Source: Eulemur rufifrons (taxonomy: Eukaryota > Chordata > Mammalia > Primates > Lemuridae). From it: a stretch of 64,000 bases of DNA. The notes beneath the pieces are model-generated. The model was given only the letters and a program-made list of their open reading frames with translations, did no database searches and was not told the DNA's origin. Of this stretch, positions 23,206-35,639 are shown in pieces (position 1 is the first letter of the stretch; every line of letters starts with the position of its first letter). The stretch lies in NCBI RefSeq assembly GCF_041146395.1, contig NW_027182889.1, positions 620,001 through 684,000 of the forward strand, read 5' to 3'. The position numbers were made by a program, and so were the translations under genes.

Positions 23206-25242
23206 AAAGGCACTGGATATTTTCTGAAGTTCAAAAGCAGAGCTAAAAGCAATAAAATAAAAAAAAAATCCCTTTTAGCAGAAACAAACCCAAGGCATGT
23301 TTGTATATAACACTGGACATGACAGAATCCACAGCAATATCACCATCAAATACAAGATCCTTAATGTAGTAAGACTGACGTTGCAATTTTAAAAGGAAAT
23401 TCCACGAGTAGAATTTGTGGCCTTTTAAAGCAGTTAAGCCTCAGATCCTCATAATTGATTGAACTCTTAGCAACTAGTAATAATCTTCTTATCTCAATAA
23501 CAAAATAGGAGAATGTATCTGTGTTCATTCTAGATGTTTACTCCACCTAAGTGTGATGATATCCAACATTCAGAGTTCATAGCTGTACCTGTCCATGACA
23601 CCTCCCCAGGAAAGAGTGTTCTGAATCCTTTTTACCATTTTCTTTTAATTTTCCTTTTTTAAAAGAACTGCTAGTGTATCCAAGAAAATAGGAACGGTGC
23701 TGTAAGTTACAGAATCACTGCTGAGATTTATTCAATAATTCAAATCTTTAAAAAAAAATACCTAAGGGAAACTTCTTTCACAAGTTTTATTATTTTGCTA
23801 TGGAAAGCATTTTTACTGAAAAGATCAATCTGAGCTCCAAATACATATCTGGGATAAAGTCTGATGTTTTGATTAATGGTGAAGCTGTCCCTCTGATTTA
23901 AAGCTCATGTTTATAAATTAATGATAACATAAATTCTATAGATGACTTCATTTGGGAACTAAATAAGCACGAATTTTGGCCTCAGTAAAAACATTTTACA
24001 TTTCTAGAAATGGAAGGATGTCTTCTAATGTTTAATCATCATAAAATTGAAACAGTTGAGTCATTTTATCATTAAAAAAGGAAATACGGTAGTCAGTTGA
24101 GGGTTGTATGAAGATACGCATAGGTAATAGTAGTCCTCTTTTCAGTTTAAATTTCTGTACACTATAGTTGTCACATGAATTCATCACTTTTATGTAATTT
24201 GGATAGGTGTCATTAAAGCTTTGAAATACTCAGTTACTTAACATTTCTATTAAATATTTATAAAATATTTTTATGCTTAAGATGATGTTAGCCCTTGTTT
24301 TACAGATTTCCAGTCAAGATATAAAGGGTGAAGAATCCTATAACAAAAAATCAGTAACAAGTGATATTTAATCCTTCAATCATGCAGATTCCTACTAGGG
24401 TTCATAACTCATTGTCATGTTATTTCCCTAAATACCATGTATAGTTTAATGTCCAATAATATCAAGTTACATATATCACTTCCTTTTCTTCTTTAATCCA
24501 AACAAATTATGCACATTTAATTTGGGTAATTATAACATGACATTAGAAGTTTATAAATATTTTAAGTAATAGTTAAAGACATGCTTTTGAAACAGATATG
24601 GATTTTTTACTAGTCTCTACTGGCACTATTACCTAGGCAGTGTGATTGGGGAGGTTAACTTATTTTTTATTGACTACTGGGAAAAAGCAATCAAAATAGT
24701 CAACCTGTATGTTTCCTTTCTGTCTTGAGTAACTTTGACATTCTGTTTCTGGAGGTGATCACATTGTGACTAGCATGATTAGACTAACAGTGGATTGGTA
24801 GACTAGTCCCATTCAAGTTAATGTTTCAGAATAAGGCATCAATTAATTACGTGTACTGCTTACTTTAGGGTCAAACCCCAGTTAGAAAAATGTGACCTCT
24901 GACCTCTTGTGACATGTTTGGCATTGAAATTTCTGAGTTCTCCTGGAGAACTCCTGTAAGTCCTCTTCGTGTGTATGTTGACTTTGAAGTTGCAACTAGG
25001 TACATATTATTTCTTTTTTTATGTATTATAATTTAACTCGTTGAAGCCCAATTTCCAGGAACTTTATTTAAGTTAAAGTTTGCTATGTCTCTCTGTCTTA
25101 GAATTATTAGAGAGGAGGAGAATGGCCATTCCTAAGTTACTTCTTTGTAAATAAGTTAGTTTGAAAAACTACCAGTTATGATGCTGCTTATGTAATTCCA
25201 AGGATTCTTCATGAAATTACTCATTATATTCTCCTTTCAATC
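23206..25242. other. no gene recognised
   Basis: AT-rich DNA with no exon-like frame, SINE or clear LINE. Nothing to annotate. Confidence 0.5.
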
Positions 25243-25527
25243 TGCAGGGAGTTAGCTACACTCTCCCGCAAAGAGGTTTTTTTTCCTCTTTGTTCCCATC
25301 AGGTCTCTCAGGCAGGGGTCATCGCAAAGGATGAAAAATATAGTAGGAAACAGAAATAAAAGATAAAGTAATGGCAATAATAATACACAGAGCCAAAGAT
25401 ATAGTTTATAAAGTAAAGGTTTATGAAAATAAATAAAAGAGTGTATCTGGATGGATATATTTTTACCCACATCAAATATATCCCCGACTGAAACTCCACG
25501 CAGGTATTTTATAGGGTACATACAGGC
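25243..25527 (-). mobile_element. isolated betaretrovirus-type LTR fragment
   Basis: Starts TGCAGGGAGTTAGCT and ends GGTACATACAGGC. It matches 38,023-38,300 of the 3' LTR of the provirus at 37.9-42.4 kb almost base for base (CAGGCAGGGGTCATCGCAAAGG region, then AATAATACACAGAGCC). It contains the LTR 3' end and the TATA-like TATAAAATACC (minus strand, about 25,504-25,514) but stops there. The upstream U3 is absent, so it is a truncated solo LTR of the same family. Confidence 0.88.
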
Positions 25528-25639
25528 AGAGAGGGTCAGACTAGGAAGGCCTTGAGAATGCTAGCATTGACATTTTAATCTATAGGTAGAGGGGAATAGT
25601 GAGTGCTTTTTGAATAGGGAAATGGTAAAAAGTAGAACA

Positions 25640-26140
25640 TACTGATTTTTTTCCCTCCCAGGCTAGACTGAATGGTCCCCTCAAATGTCTCTTGAGTCTA
25701 TCTGCTCTTCCCTCTTCTGGGCTGGGTTTTCACTCTTGTGATTTCCTGCCTGTTCCTCCAGCCCCTGTTTTTCCACAATGTCATCTTCTCAGATAGCTCT
25801 ACCATCGCAGGCCTTTCTCTCTTGCCCTCGAAGCCCCCATTCCTGTTGAAAGGTGTCGCTGTCTCGGCCTGTGTCTTCCACATCACCTCTGCCACCCCCC
25901 ACTCTGCTACGCTCCAGAAATCGGAGATACGCTTGGCAGGTCCTCAGGTCTGTGTCTCCCACATGCCACCTGAGATGACCTTCCCAGACTCCTCTTTCAA
26001 GTGTCATCTCCTGAGAAGTCTTTCCTGACACCGTTAAGTCAACTTAATTTTACCAGTTATTTTTCTAAAGTTTAGGTCTGATTGTGTTCTTAATTCCTCT
26101 TTTGATTTCCCTATTGTGCATAAAGTCCAAATAATGGAGC
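25640..26140 (-). repeat. L2-like sequence
   Basis: Wording such as CACATGCCACCTGAGATGACCTTCC and TCTTTCAAGTGTCATCTCCTGAGAAG resembles L2 3' sequence read in reverse. Divergent; the open frames across it are chance. Confidence 0.4.
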
Positions 26141-26261
26141 AGGGCATTTGTATAAAGCTCTTCACAATTAGATCATGATATTTCTTTCTTCTTTTTACAG
26201 CTAGCCTTTCCCCTCTCAGTGTTCCATCTGATGAGACAAGTGTCAATGGCCTGAGCACTCT

Positions 26262-26404
26262 ATGGCTTTTTTTTTTTTTTTTTAAAGAGATGGCATATCA
26301 CTAGGTTGCCCAGCCTGGACTCAAACTCTTGGATTCAAATGATCCTCCCACCTCATCCTCCTGAGTAGCTGGGATTATAAGCGTGTGCCATCATGCCCAG
26401 CTTA
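26262..26404 (-). mobile_element. Alu monomer, antisense
   Basis: T18, then AGAGATGGCATATCACTAGG, CCTCATCCTCCTGAGTAGCTGGG, and CATCATGCCCAGCTTAG. A single arm, old. Confidence 0.8.
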
Positions 26405-26764
26405 GATTTTTAATTTTGTATTTTTCCTTCATTAATGGACAAAATCATACCCAAGCTTTCAAGATTTAACTCAAATATAATCTCCTTTGAGATTTTGATA
26501 CATTCCTCATTGTAGCCAATCCTGTTCCTCTTTCTCTTTGTTCCCCTAGTAATAGATATAAAATTTGATTTTATTAGTTATTGAAGCCTCCTATGATCTT
26601 TGAAATATATTTCCATTTCTTTTATTGACTGTGAGAACCTTAAGAGTAGAGAATATGTCTTTTCTATTTTTGTATAGTAATGTGAAACAGTGATTGGGAC
26701 ATTAATAATAATATTCAGTTTCATTAACTGCAGAAGTGGTTTCAAGGAGGATTATAATTGGTAA

Positions 26765-26985
26765 CATTAAATGAGCCATTATTTTCTGACAAGCACTGTG
26801 CTTTATATAAGTAAGTTATTTAATTTTCACAGGAACACTGGCATGTTGTCGTTACCCCCACACTGCTCAGAAGATGCTGTAGTGAGAAAGGGAAGTAGAT
26901 TGCCCAAAGTCATCCAGGTTGTTGGTGGCAAGGCTAAAATTTGAATATAGGTCTATCTGATGTTGGAGTTCAAGCTACTAACCAT
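26765..26985 (+). repeat. MIR SINE
   Basis: CTGACAAGCACTGTGCTTTATATAAGT, then AGATTGCCCAAAGTCATCCAGG and a CTAAAATTTGAATATAGG end, matching the MIR core and tail pattern. Confidence 0.75.
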
Positions 26986-27059
26986 TTAAAATTTTTTCTT
27001 CTGGTATTTAATAGGTTTATATTTATATCTTTGCAAACTTTGAAGTTTTCAAAACATGA

Positions 27060-27215
27060 TCATCTCCATGGTACTTACATATTATCTCATTTCATCCTCA
27101 CAACTGTGAGTTAGAGTTAGCCCCACTTTATAGGCGAAGAATGCGGCTCTCAGAGTAAATTATTTGTCCCAGGTTAACGGTTAGCATTAAGAAGAACCCA
27201 GTGCTTCAGAATATA
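27060..27215 (+). repeat. MIR SINE fragment
   Basis: ATTATCTCATTTCATCCTCACAACTGTGAG, then CCCCACTTTATAGGCGAAGAATGCGGCTCTCAGAG, a MIR 3' half. Confidence 0.75.
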
Positions 27216-27614
27216 TTCTAGAATTTTAAAATTAACTCCACTGATGGAGGATCTATAAAGATGCTGGTTAGGATTTGAAGTTTAACACTTTTTGGTCAAT
27301 GCAATTTTAAAGTAAAATATTTGTTTGCCATGAAATATTCCATTTCTAAAAGTAACGTAACCATATTATAGGATACTCGGAAAATGGAAAAACAGAAAAA
27401 TAACCACCTATAATTTCTCTACCCAAATTCATGTAAGGTACTCACTTTGATTTGCTTCTTTCTAGTCATTTTCTGTATAGGTGTGTGTTGTCTCAGCATG
27501 GCCGAGTCTTCTTCCATGTTGTTGCATGGCCACCGCAACATGTGATGGTGGCACGGGGCTCCCCCTGGTGAGACGGCACCTTCACATGCCTGGGAGGGAG
27601 GAGAAGCGAGGTGA

Positions 27615-27730
27615 ATGAACACTTGTTACGAGCTTTACATTATCTCATTTACCCTCAAATCAGCCACATGACATTGGCTTTAACAATTCCACTCTACAGA
27701 TGCGCAGATGGAGATGCGGGTGGGGTGAGA
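27615..27730 (+). repeat. MIR-like fragment
   Basis: GAGCTTTACATTATCTCATTTACCCTCAAATC, then ACTCTACAGATGCGCAGATGGAG. A short CpG-rich patch with no recognised gene follows to about 27.85 kb. Confidence 0.5.
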
Positions 27731-28339
27731 GCTTGTCCCGCCTGCAGCAGCGCGGGGAGCAGCCGCTGTGCACACAGGACCCGTGAGACTCCGGAGGCCT
27801 CGCCTCCCCTGGGCTCTCACGTTGCCGCCGCGTCTTCTATTAAGTTCTTGTAACAAAGCTCCGTGCTCCAGCTGCACAAATAAATAAACAGTGGGGTGAA
27901 AGCTTAGGGGGTGACCTATACCACGTAGCAGGAATTACTTTCGTAGGACTAAGGGCAAGGGACTGGGCACTTTCCGTGCATGACCTCGTCTGGCTCTGTC
28001 TACAACCCTAAGGGGAGTGTCCTCTGCCTTTTTCTTCGCCATGCCGTCACCGTCGCATGCTAGGATAACCTGGGTGTTTTCGCCATGCTCCGTGTCTCCT
28101 CGCATCATACCCTTTCCCCGTGCTTTGGATTATTTCCCTACCGCGGACACTCAGGTGAGTGTCTCCAGCTTCCCTACGGCACAGATGACTGTGCATTGCC
28201 CCAGCTCTTCACGGCCACTCACTGGGATGTACGTCCAGAAAGAATTCCTCCTTGGTGATACCGTATGCATATGGGTAATTAATTTGACTAAGCTCTTATG
28301 AAAGATGCCTCAGTCTACAAGTTCGGTAACGCTGTGCAC

Positions 28340-28880
28340 ATTGGGTTTTGTTTTCCTGTACGTCTGCATATACTTGATGTTCACTTGCCCAAATTTTGTC
28401 ATTCAGAGGGATGTTTTAATTTGCATTTCTGTATTTGGTTTAGGCAGCTCGTGGTGTTCTTATATGGTTCTGGGGTTCCTTTGCTGCCGGTGCCTGTTAC
28501 TGCCTTCTGCCCATTTCCACTGGGATTGTTGTCTTTTCCTGTTGACTTGCAGAAGCTCTTGTTACACTGGACATTAGTTCCTTTACAGGTTTTATGCTTT
28601 GTAAATATCTTTTCTCTTTCTGTCATCTGTTTATTAATTTTTTCCATAGTTTTCTTTATGAACAGAAAATTCTAATTTGGATGTGATCAAATTCAGTCTA
28701 GTTTGCCTACTGTTTTATGGTTTTGAAATTTTATTTAAGAAGTCCTTAAGGCAACAATATTCCCTACATTTTCCTTTACTAACTTTATGGTTTTACGTTT
28801 TATAGTTAGGTCTTTAAACCATCTGTAGTTATCTTTTTATGTGTTAGGTAAGGATCTACCTTACCTTATTGTTTGTTGTG
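28340..28880 (-). mobile_element. old L1 fragment, antisense
   Basis: Reversed L1 ORF2 wording: GACTTGCAGAAGCTCTTG, then TTTTTCCATAGTTTTCTTTATG, AAGAAGTCCTTAAGGCAAC and TTTTATAGTTAGGTCTTTAAACCATC. The 125-codon open frame over it is a shadow. Confidence 0.75.
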
Positions 28881-29394
28881 ACTCTATCTTCTTCTTTAGA
28901 CTTTAAACTTAAAGGTCTTAAAAACTCTTGTGGGAGGTACTTTAGGGGCCCCTGTAGCAGACCATGTGGTTGAATTGCTTGTTGGCGGTGCCATAGCGTT
29001 CTTTGCCCTCTGCCGTGAAACCTGTTCCCACCACTGTGATCTCTGTGAGGTCTGGGTCTCTATTGCATGTGGTTGGCATGTGGCACTCACCCAGCAGTAT
29101 TTGTTAAATGCTGGGTGAACGTGAGCTCTTTTCCTGCAGCCAGTTTGTCCTTCTGAGAGAAAGTTTGAAAATGCTAATAGACTGAGACTAATGCTAATAT
29201 TGCTCTACTATTAACTGGCTGTGTTTTCTGGAGGAAGTCGTTTTTCTTACTTCCTCTGTAAATCGGTGCCTCTGTGTCAGCACCGTCTCTGTCAAGATAC
29301 AGGAAGTTCCCTGTGCTCCTGTGTGCTCAGCCCACCCTGCCCTGCCGCCCCACTCCGTAACCGGTTTGCTTTCTGTCACAGTGATGAGCTTTGC

Positions 29395-30060
29395 CTGCTT
29401 TGGAATTTTATATAAGTGGAATCATACAGTGTATTATTTTCCACGATTGGCTGTTTTGGTTAGCATGTTTTGAGATTCATCTGCTTACAGATGTTGGTGG
29501 TTCATTCTTTTTCATTGCTGAGTAGTAGGCCACTGTGTGCATATATACCATGATTTTTTAAATCCATTTATCTGCTGGAGGGACTTTTGGGTGTTATCAT
29601 GACATAAGATAGAGTGTGGTTATCATGACATAAGATAGAGTGTGCTTTTATGTACAGGTGTAGGTGTGTATCTGGATAAATACCTAAGAGTGGAATTGCT
29701 AGGCCATATGATAAATGTATGTTTAACTTTATTAGAAACAACACAACTGTTATCCAAAGTGAAGAGTTTACATTTCCACCAGCAGTATATGAGAATTCCA
29801 AGTTCTCCGAACCTGGTATTGTCGGTCTTGTAAAATTTGTGTCATTCCAGTGGGTTTGTTAGTGGCATCTCACGAAATTTAAGTTTGCATTTTCCTGAAG
29901 TTAGCATCTTTTAATGTGCCTATCGATCAATGATATCTTCTTTCACAAAGTGTCCGTTCAGTTCCTTTGCCCATTTCTTACTGAATTGGTTTATTTCAGT
30001 ATTACTGAAGTGTCACAGAGTTCTTTATATATCCTGGATACGAGTTCACTGACAGATCTA
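29395..30060 (-). mobile_element. old L1 fragment, antisense
   Basis: Reads TTTATATAAGTGGAATCATAC, CATTGCTGAGTAGTAGGCCACTG, CACCAGCAGTATATGAGAATTCC and TCCGTTCAGTTCCTTTGCCCATTTC, a standard reversed L1 3' ORF2 run. It contains an internal tandem duplication at 29,593-29,644. Confidence 0.85.
29593..29644. repeat. 26-bp tandem duplication inside L1
   Basis: GTTATCATGACATAAGATAG plus GAGTGT occurs twice back to back with little change. Confidence 0.85.
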
Positions 30061-30099
30061 TATAGCTATGGTTCTAGAAGGAGATAATAGAGGAAATGA

Positions 30100-31090
30100 G
30101 GAAGAATCACTATTTATAGAGATACTGGGTAAAAGATACTAGTACTCAATCCAGCAAGCCCAGTGAAGAACAAATCAAAAAAGGTATCCACATTTAGCCA
30201 TATTATAGTGAGAACTGCAGAATTTACTAGAGGGAAAGAGAAAACCTTAAATACAGTCAATAGATTTTTGAAAAGACATCATTTATAAAGGTGTGGTAGA
30301 CTCACGACTGACTTCTTAACTGCAGCACCGGAATTCAAATGACTGGAACAATAGCTTCAATATGTCTTGAGAGATAATAACTCTCAGCCTGGAATTACTT
30401 ACCTTTCAAGGAAGAAATTGAAATAAAGGCTTTTTTAGACAAAGTCTGAGACAAAAGAAATTCTTAATGGTTTACATTAGGAAGAAAAAAAAGATCCCAA
30501 ATGAAAGTTCTGAAATGTAAGAATGAATAAGGAGCAAAGTTTATAAGTGTGGTTAAAATTAAAGCATGAACTATAAAATATAAAAATAACGTTCAATTTG
30601 TGAAAAATAATCAGGCCAGAGCAACTGTAACACCAGCAGCAGAATATAGAAACATTACAAAGGATCATTAGCAGCAGAACGGATAGTCATATGTTTATAT
30701 AACAGGCTATTGCACTACAATAAAAATAAACTGTCGCCTCACATATCAGTCTGGATTAATTGCAAAAATGTAATATCAAAGAAAGGAATCAAATTACAAA
30801 AGAATACTTGCAGAATGATTCCATTTCTGTAAAGTTCAAAACTCGGCAGCACAGAGCAACGTGCTTTTGGGGATGCACATACACAGGACTGAACGGTATG
30901 AAGACAAAAACGGGGAAACGGTTAACACAGAGTTAGGGACACTGGTGGTGGTGGCAGGAGCCGGCAGGAGGGGCCTATCCAAGGAGCTTCTGCTCTCTCT
31001 GAGCAGAGGTGGTGGTTTCTCTGGTGTTTCTTTAATTCTTCAAACTGCACATATTTTAAAATACTTCCTTGTATGAGTAATTTCTAAATG
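30100..31090 (+). repeat. probable old L1 3' region, sense
   Basis: The later part (about 30.69-31.09 kb) reads like the end of a sense L1M: ATAACAGGCTATTGCACTAC, GCAGAATGATTCCATTTCTG, GGGGATGCACATACACAGG, AACTGCACATATTTTAAAATAC. The earlier part is less clear. Confidence 0.5.
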
Positions 31091-31644
31091 AAAAATTTTA
31101 AAGAAGGAGTAAGTGGATGGCACTGAAACCTGTTGGGGAACGTGGATGATAAACCGGGGTCAGGAGGTGGGATAGATATGTAATGAAAAAATGGATTATC
31201 CTCCCTGGTCGGATCACTGTTGTGTTGACAACAGAACTTTCCTTCTGTTCCCAGACGTGCATGTCTCTGTCACTTTCAGGCATTGACAGTCCATTCCACT
31301 ACGTTTTAGGGAACCGGTTCATTCAGTAGTAATCATCATCCTTTAAGTCAACTGTTTCTTTTTAGCTATTTCTCTTTTCTTCCACTGGAAGACTTTTCTA
31401 TGCCAGATTATCAAACTGAAAATGATATCCTAATTACATGGAAACTACATTATTTGAATGCTGTGTGTTTCTGAACACTTAGTACTATAGAAAGAAGTGT
31501 ATTTGGCTGAGTGTTGTTGTGAATAGAATTCTATCAAGTGTTATCAAGAGGAATTTCATACAGAATTGAAAAAGAAGGCCTAGTATTTACCGTTAATTAT
31601 TTTTCTCTGACAAATGGACAAAGCATATAATTTTATTGTGACCT

Positions 31645-31770
31645 TTTTTTTTTTAGTTTTTTTTTATTTCAATAGATTTAGGGGGTGCAAGTATTTTGGC
31701 TTACATGGATGAATTATAGCATGCTGGGGTTAGGGCTTTTTGGGTACAATGTACATTATTGTGATAATTT
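31645..31770 (-). mobile_element. L1 3' end fragment, antisense
   Basis: TTTTTATTTCAATAGATTTAGGGGGTGCAAG, then GGCTTACATGGATGAATTATAG, the reversed tail of a primate-type L1 beginning at its poly(A). Confidence 0.65.
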
Positions 31771-32593
31771 TTTATAATTAAGTTTAAAATGAAAATAGAA
31801 GTTTTAAAAATGTGTATGATTTAGAAAGATGTAATTTTCTAATTTTTAATTACATAATTTATTTTGAAAGAAAACCCATTCAATAAAATTAGTAGGTTAT
31901 ACATCATAAAGTTTGCTAATCGTTGAAAGTTTGTCTTAGAGTTCTGTTAAAATAGATTGTGTACTAAATGTTGTACAAAATACAGTTAGATTTGGTTTAG
32001 GGCTAGTAAATGTATATAATAAGAAAAACATAACAAATGTTTTCAGTGGTGGAATTGAGCTTTAATGTAACATTTTGAAACATCCCATTTCATTATAAGA
32101 CGTTGATTAATTCCTACTCTCAACTGCTGAGGAATGGAGAAACAGAAGACATGGGAATATTTGCCGGTGGCCAAGAGTGAGACGGGCACTGTCACCAGTG
32201 CTGTCGGTGCAACACACGAGCCACACAGCGCAGGAAGCAGGGTCCCCCATCATCCTGGAGAAAGAATAAAACTCGGTTGGCTTTTAATCTATGTGTGTGC
32301 ATGTGTGCACATTGTCCTCATGTGTATCAATAAGTATACACGGTATATTTTATTAGAACTTCTTTTGTTCCAAAAATATTTTGAGGACAATTAGAAAAGA
32401 AGAAACAGAGTAAGGCTATATATATTAGAAGGGGATGAGAAGGATGATGAAAAGAGAAATGAAGTTTAGGATCTAAAATAGAGTCAGGAGGAAACCTAAT
32501 ACAAGAAAGTCTTCCATGAATTCCTACAGCTTGTTAAGGATGTGTCACAAATTTGGCTTTTGGTATAAAAGGGCAGGCTCAGCATTTTAGTGA

Positions 32594-32831
32594 TGGCCTC
32601 ACTGTAGCCTCTAGCTCCTGGGCTTGAGTGATCCTCCTGCCTCCACCTCCTGAGTAGCTGGGACTGCAGGTGCCACCACCACACCTGGCTAATTTTCTTT
32701 CTTTCTATTTTTAGTAGAGACGGGGGTCTCGCTCTTGCTCAGGCTGGTCTTGAACTCTTGACCTCGAGTGATCCTCCCTCCTCGGCCTCCCAGAGTGCTG
32801 GGATTGCAGGAGTGAGCCACCGGACCCGGCC
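32594..32831 (-). mobile_element. Alu SINE, antisense, lacking its 3' part
   Basis: GATGGCCTCACTGTAGCCTC through CACCTCCTGAGTAGCTGGG, GTAGAGACGGGGGTCTCGC and CACCGGACCCGGCC. The poly(T) end is missing. Confidence 0.9.
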
Positions 32832-33335
32832 ATGAATCCATTTCTGAACTCTTTATTTCATTCTATTGATCTATTTGTCTGTCTTTTACCACTGTCTTGA
32901 TTACCATAGCTTTATAAAAAATCTTGAAATTGAGTGGTATTAGTCCTCCAACTTTGTTCTTTTTTTTTCCCGGAAGACTTATTCTACATCATTTGCATGT
33001 CCACATGAATATTAGCATCAGCTTGACAATTTCTACAACAGAGAACACTTAGATTTTGACTGGGCTTGTGCTGAATCTGCAGATCAATTTGGTCAGAATT
33101 GATGTCTGAGTGTTTTTCTGAGCTGCAAAGATGTATCTTTCCCTTTCCTGAGGTCTCCTTTATTTTTACTCTGCAATGTTTACAGTTTTTATAGTACAGG
33201 TCTTCTGTAGTTTTGTCGGATTTACCTGTAAATATTTTTTTTTTAAATGGTACGATTCTTAATTTCAATTTCCAATCATTCATTGCTAGTATATTCAAAT
33301 AGAATTTATTTTTGTATGTTTGGCTTATATCCCAG
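32832..33335 (-). mobile_element. L1 fragment, antisense, interrupted by the MER1-type element
   Basis: GTCTGTCTTTTACCACTGTCTTGATTACC, TAGTCCTCCAACTTTGTTC, CTGAATCTGCAGATCAATTTGG and ATTGCTAGTATATTCAAATAG are reversed L1 ORF2 phrases. It ends at the start of the transposon at 33.336 kb. Confidence 0.85.
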
Positions 33336-33438
33336 CAGTCCCCACCCTTTTTGGCACCAGGGATCGGTTTCATGGAAGATAATTTTTCCACAGACCAGGG
33401 GAGGGGGGAAAGGTTTTTGGGATGATTCCAGTGCATCA

Positions 33439-33797
33439 GACTGGGCGCGGTGGCTCATGCCTGTAATCCTAGCACTCTGGGAGGCCGAGGCGGGTGGATC
33501 GCTTGAGGACAGGAGTTCGAGACCAGCCTGAGCAAGAGCGAGACCCTATCTCTACTAAAAATAGAAAGAAATTATCTGGCCAACTAAAAATATATATAGA
33601 AAAATATTAGCCAGGCATGGTGGCGCATGCCTGTAGTCCCAGCTACTCGGGAGGCTGAGGCAGTAGGATCACTTAAGCCCAGCAGTTTGAGGTTGCTGTG
33701 AGCTAGGCTGACACCACCACACTCACTCTAGCCAGGGCAACAAAGCGACACTCTGTCTCAAAAAAACAAACAAACAAAAAAAAAAAAACAACAACAA
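33439..33797 (+). mobile_element. Alu SINE inserted in the MER1-type element
   Basis: Full-length dimer starting ACTGGGCGCGGTGGCTCATGCC with the linker CTGGCCAACTAAAAATATATA and a tail of AAAC units and A-run. A 9-base target duplication is present, one mismatch apart. Confidence 0.95.
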
Positions 33798-33905
33798 AGC
33801 GCATCACATTCATTGTTCAGTCAAACCTATCTACTAACGGTAATCTGCATTTGCAGCCGCTCCCCAGCGCTAGCATCACAGCCTCCGCTCCACCTCAGAC
33901 CATCT

Positions 33906-33994
33906 GGCATTAGATTCTCATAAGGAGCCACAACCTAGGTCCCTCCCACGCGCAGTTTACAGTCGGGTTTGAGATTCTATGAGAATCTAATGCC
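33906..33994. repeat. 17-bp perfect inverted repeat with 55-base loop
   Basis: GGCATTAGATTCTCATA (33,906-33,922) pairs exactly with TATGAGAATCTAATGCC (33,978-33,994). It lies inside the MER1-type element and may be a structural part of that family. Confidence 0.85.
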
Positions 33995-34829
33995 GCCACT
34001 GGTCTGACAAGAGGTGGAGCCCAGGTGGCGATGTGAGCGATAGCTTCCTCCAGAGCAAATGTTCTGAGAGACAGACAGTGGAAGCTGCTGGTTTCATGAG
34101 TCCTGGGCCTGGAAGCTGGCACCATGTCATTTCCACCATGTTCCATTCACCAAACCCTCCTGTATGTTTTCCCTTCATCTTTTCAGCTCTTTGCTCTGTT
34201 TTTTTTTTTATGACTTCTTTTGCATTGAGTATTTTTTCATTCTTATTTCCTTTGTGGCCCATTAGATATAACTTTTTGTTTTACTGTTTTAGTTATTTAG
34301 CTTTAGGGCATGGTTTCTCAACCTGACATTTTGGGTTGGATAGTTCTTTGTGTGGGAAGCTGTCCTGTGCAGCGTAGGATACGTCACAATACTGTTGGTT
34401 TCTACCTTCTAGTGATACGACACCACTTTCTGTGCAGCGTAAGGGCCGTACAGCATGCTCCGTCCTTCCGTCGCTTCCCCTTGGGTCTCTGTGCTATTGT
34501 CATACATGTTACTTACACATGTGTTATATGCCCCAATTTCATTATTGTTATTTTTGTTTAAACAGTCAATTATGTTTTAAAGACGTTTCAAAAAGAAAAA
34601 AAAGTCACATACTACCCATTTGGTTACCATGGCCAGATCTGTAAACATAATCTCTTCTGGTATCATTTTTCTCCTGCCTAAAGTACGTCTAACATTTCTT
34701 GCAGTTTAAGAGTCTGTTGCTGATCGATTCTTTCAGCTTTTGTGTATCTTAAAAAGTATTTTACTTTAAACCTATTTTTCCTGTGATACACACAATTTGC
34801 CCCCAAAACCATTTGTAAGTGTAGTTCAG

Positions 34830-35420
34830 TGGCGTTAAGTACATTCACAATGTTGTGCAACCATCATCATTATATATTTCCAATTTTCTCATTATACCAA
34901 CCGGAAGCTCTGTAACCGTTAGGCGGTAACTCCTATTTCCACTGCCCTCAGCCCCGGGTAACCTCTAACATACTTTGTCTCTATGAATCCGCCTATTCTA
35001 GATATTTCACAGAAGTGGAGTCATATGGTATTTGTCCTTTTGTGCCTGGCTTATTTTGTTTATCATAATGTTTCCAAGATCCACCCATGCTGTAGCAGGT
35101 GTCATAACTCCGTTCCTTTTCATGGCTGAGTAATATTCCTGTGTGTGTACTCGCCACATGTTCTTTATCCATTTATCTGTTGATGGACATTTGGGTCGTT
35201 TCTGCCTTTTGGTCAGCGTGAATACAGTTGCTATGAATATTAGTGTGCAAGTGTAGGTTTGAGTCTCTGTTCTGAATTCTTTTGGTTACACACCTGTAAG
35301 TGGACTTGCTGGGTCATACGGTAATTCTATGCTTAACCTTTTGAGGAACCACCAAAGTGTTTCAACAATAGCTGCACCATTTTTCACTCTCATCAGCCAT
35401 GTATGAGGGTTCCAGTTTCT
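34830..35420 (-). mobile_element. old L1 fragment, antisense
   Basis: CACAATGTTGTGCAACCATCATCA, TGAATCCGCCTATTCTAGATA, CATGGCTGAGTAATATTCC, TGTTGATGGACATTTGGG and CACTCTCATCAGCCATGTATGAGGG are reversed L1 3' ORF2 phrases. The C-terminal third of a long minus-strand open frame crossing the CpG island comes from this L1. Confidence 0.88.
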
Positions 35421-35639
35421 CACAGGCGAGGGGGATGGAGGATGGGATGCCTGGGCTGGGAGTCGGTACCCAGTGTTCCCTCCTGGTCTTAGACCAGGCT
35501 CCTCAGCTTCTTGGCCATCAGAGCAGGGCTGCTCCCCGTACCCACTGTGGCAGTCCCCTGGAGTGCCCCAGGCTTCATCAAGCAGCGCCCAGGTGACAGG
35601 TCCCCAACAACCCCCTTGGACATGCTCAGACACTGCGGG

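Larger units (their letters stand above)
33336..34055. mobile_element. MER1-type (hAT-Charlie) transposon, split by an Alu
   Basis: The left part (33,336-33,438) reads CAGTCCCCACCCTTTTTGGCACCAGGG and CATGGAAGATAATTTTTCCACAGACC. The right part (33,798-34,055) has GGCATTAGATTCTCATAAGGAGC and a GCGATGTGAGCGATAG segment. The Alu between them is flanked by AGTGCATCA and AGCGCATCA, the duplicated target. Non-autonomous. Related pieces are at 45.12 and 54.25 kb. Confidence 0.8.

Noticed and set aside
30830..30870. CGGCAGCACAGAGCAACGTGC, resembling the start of a U6 snRNA
   Set aside because: Similarity ends after a few bases; the surrounding sequence fits an L1 3' region.
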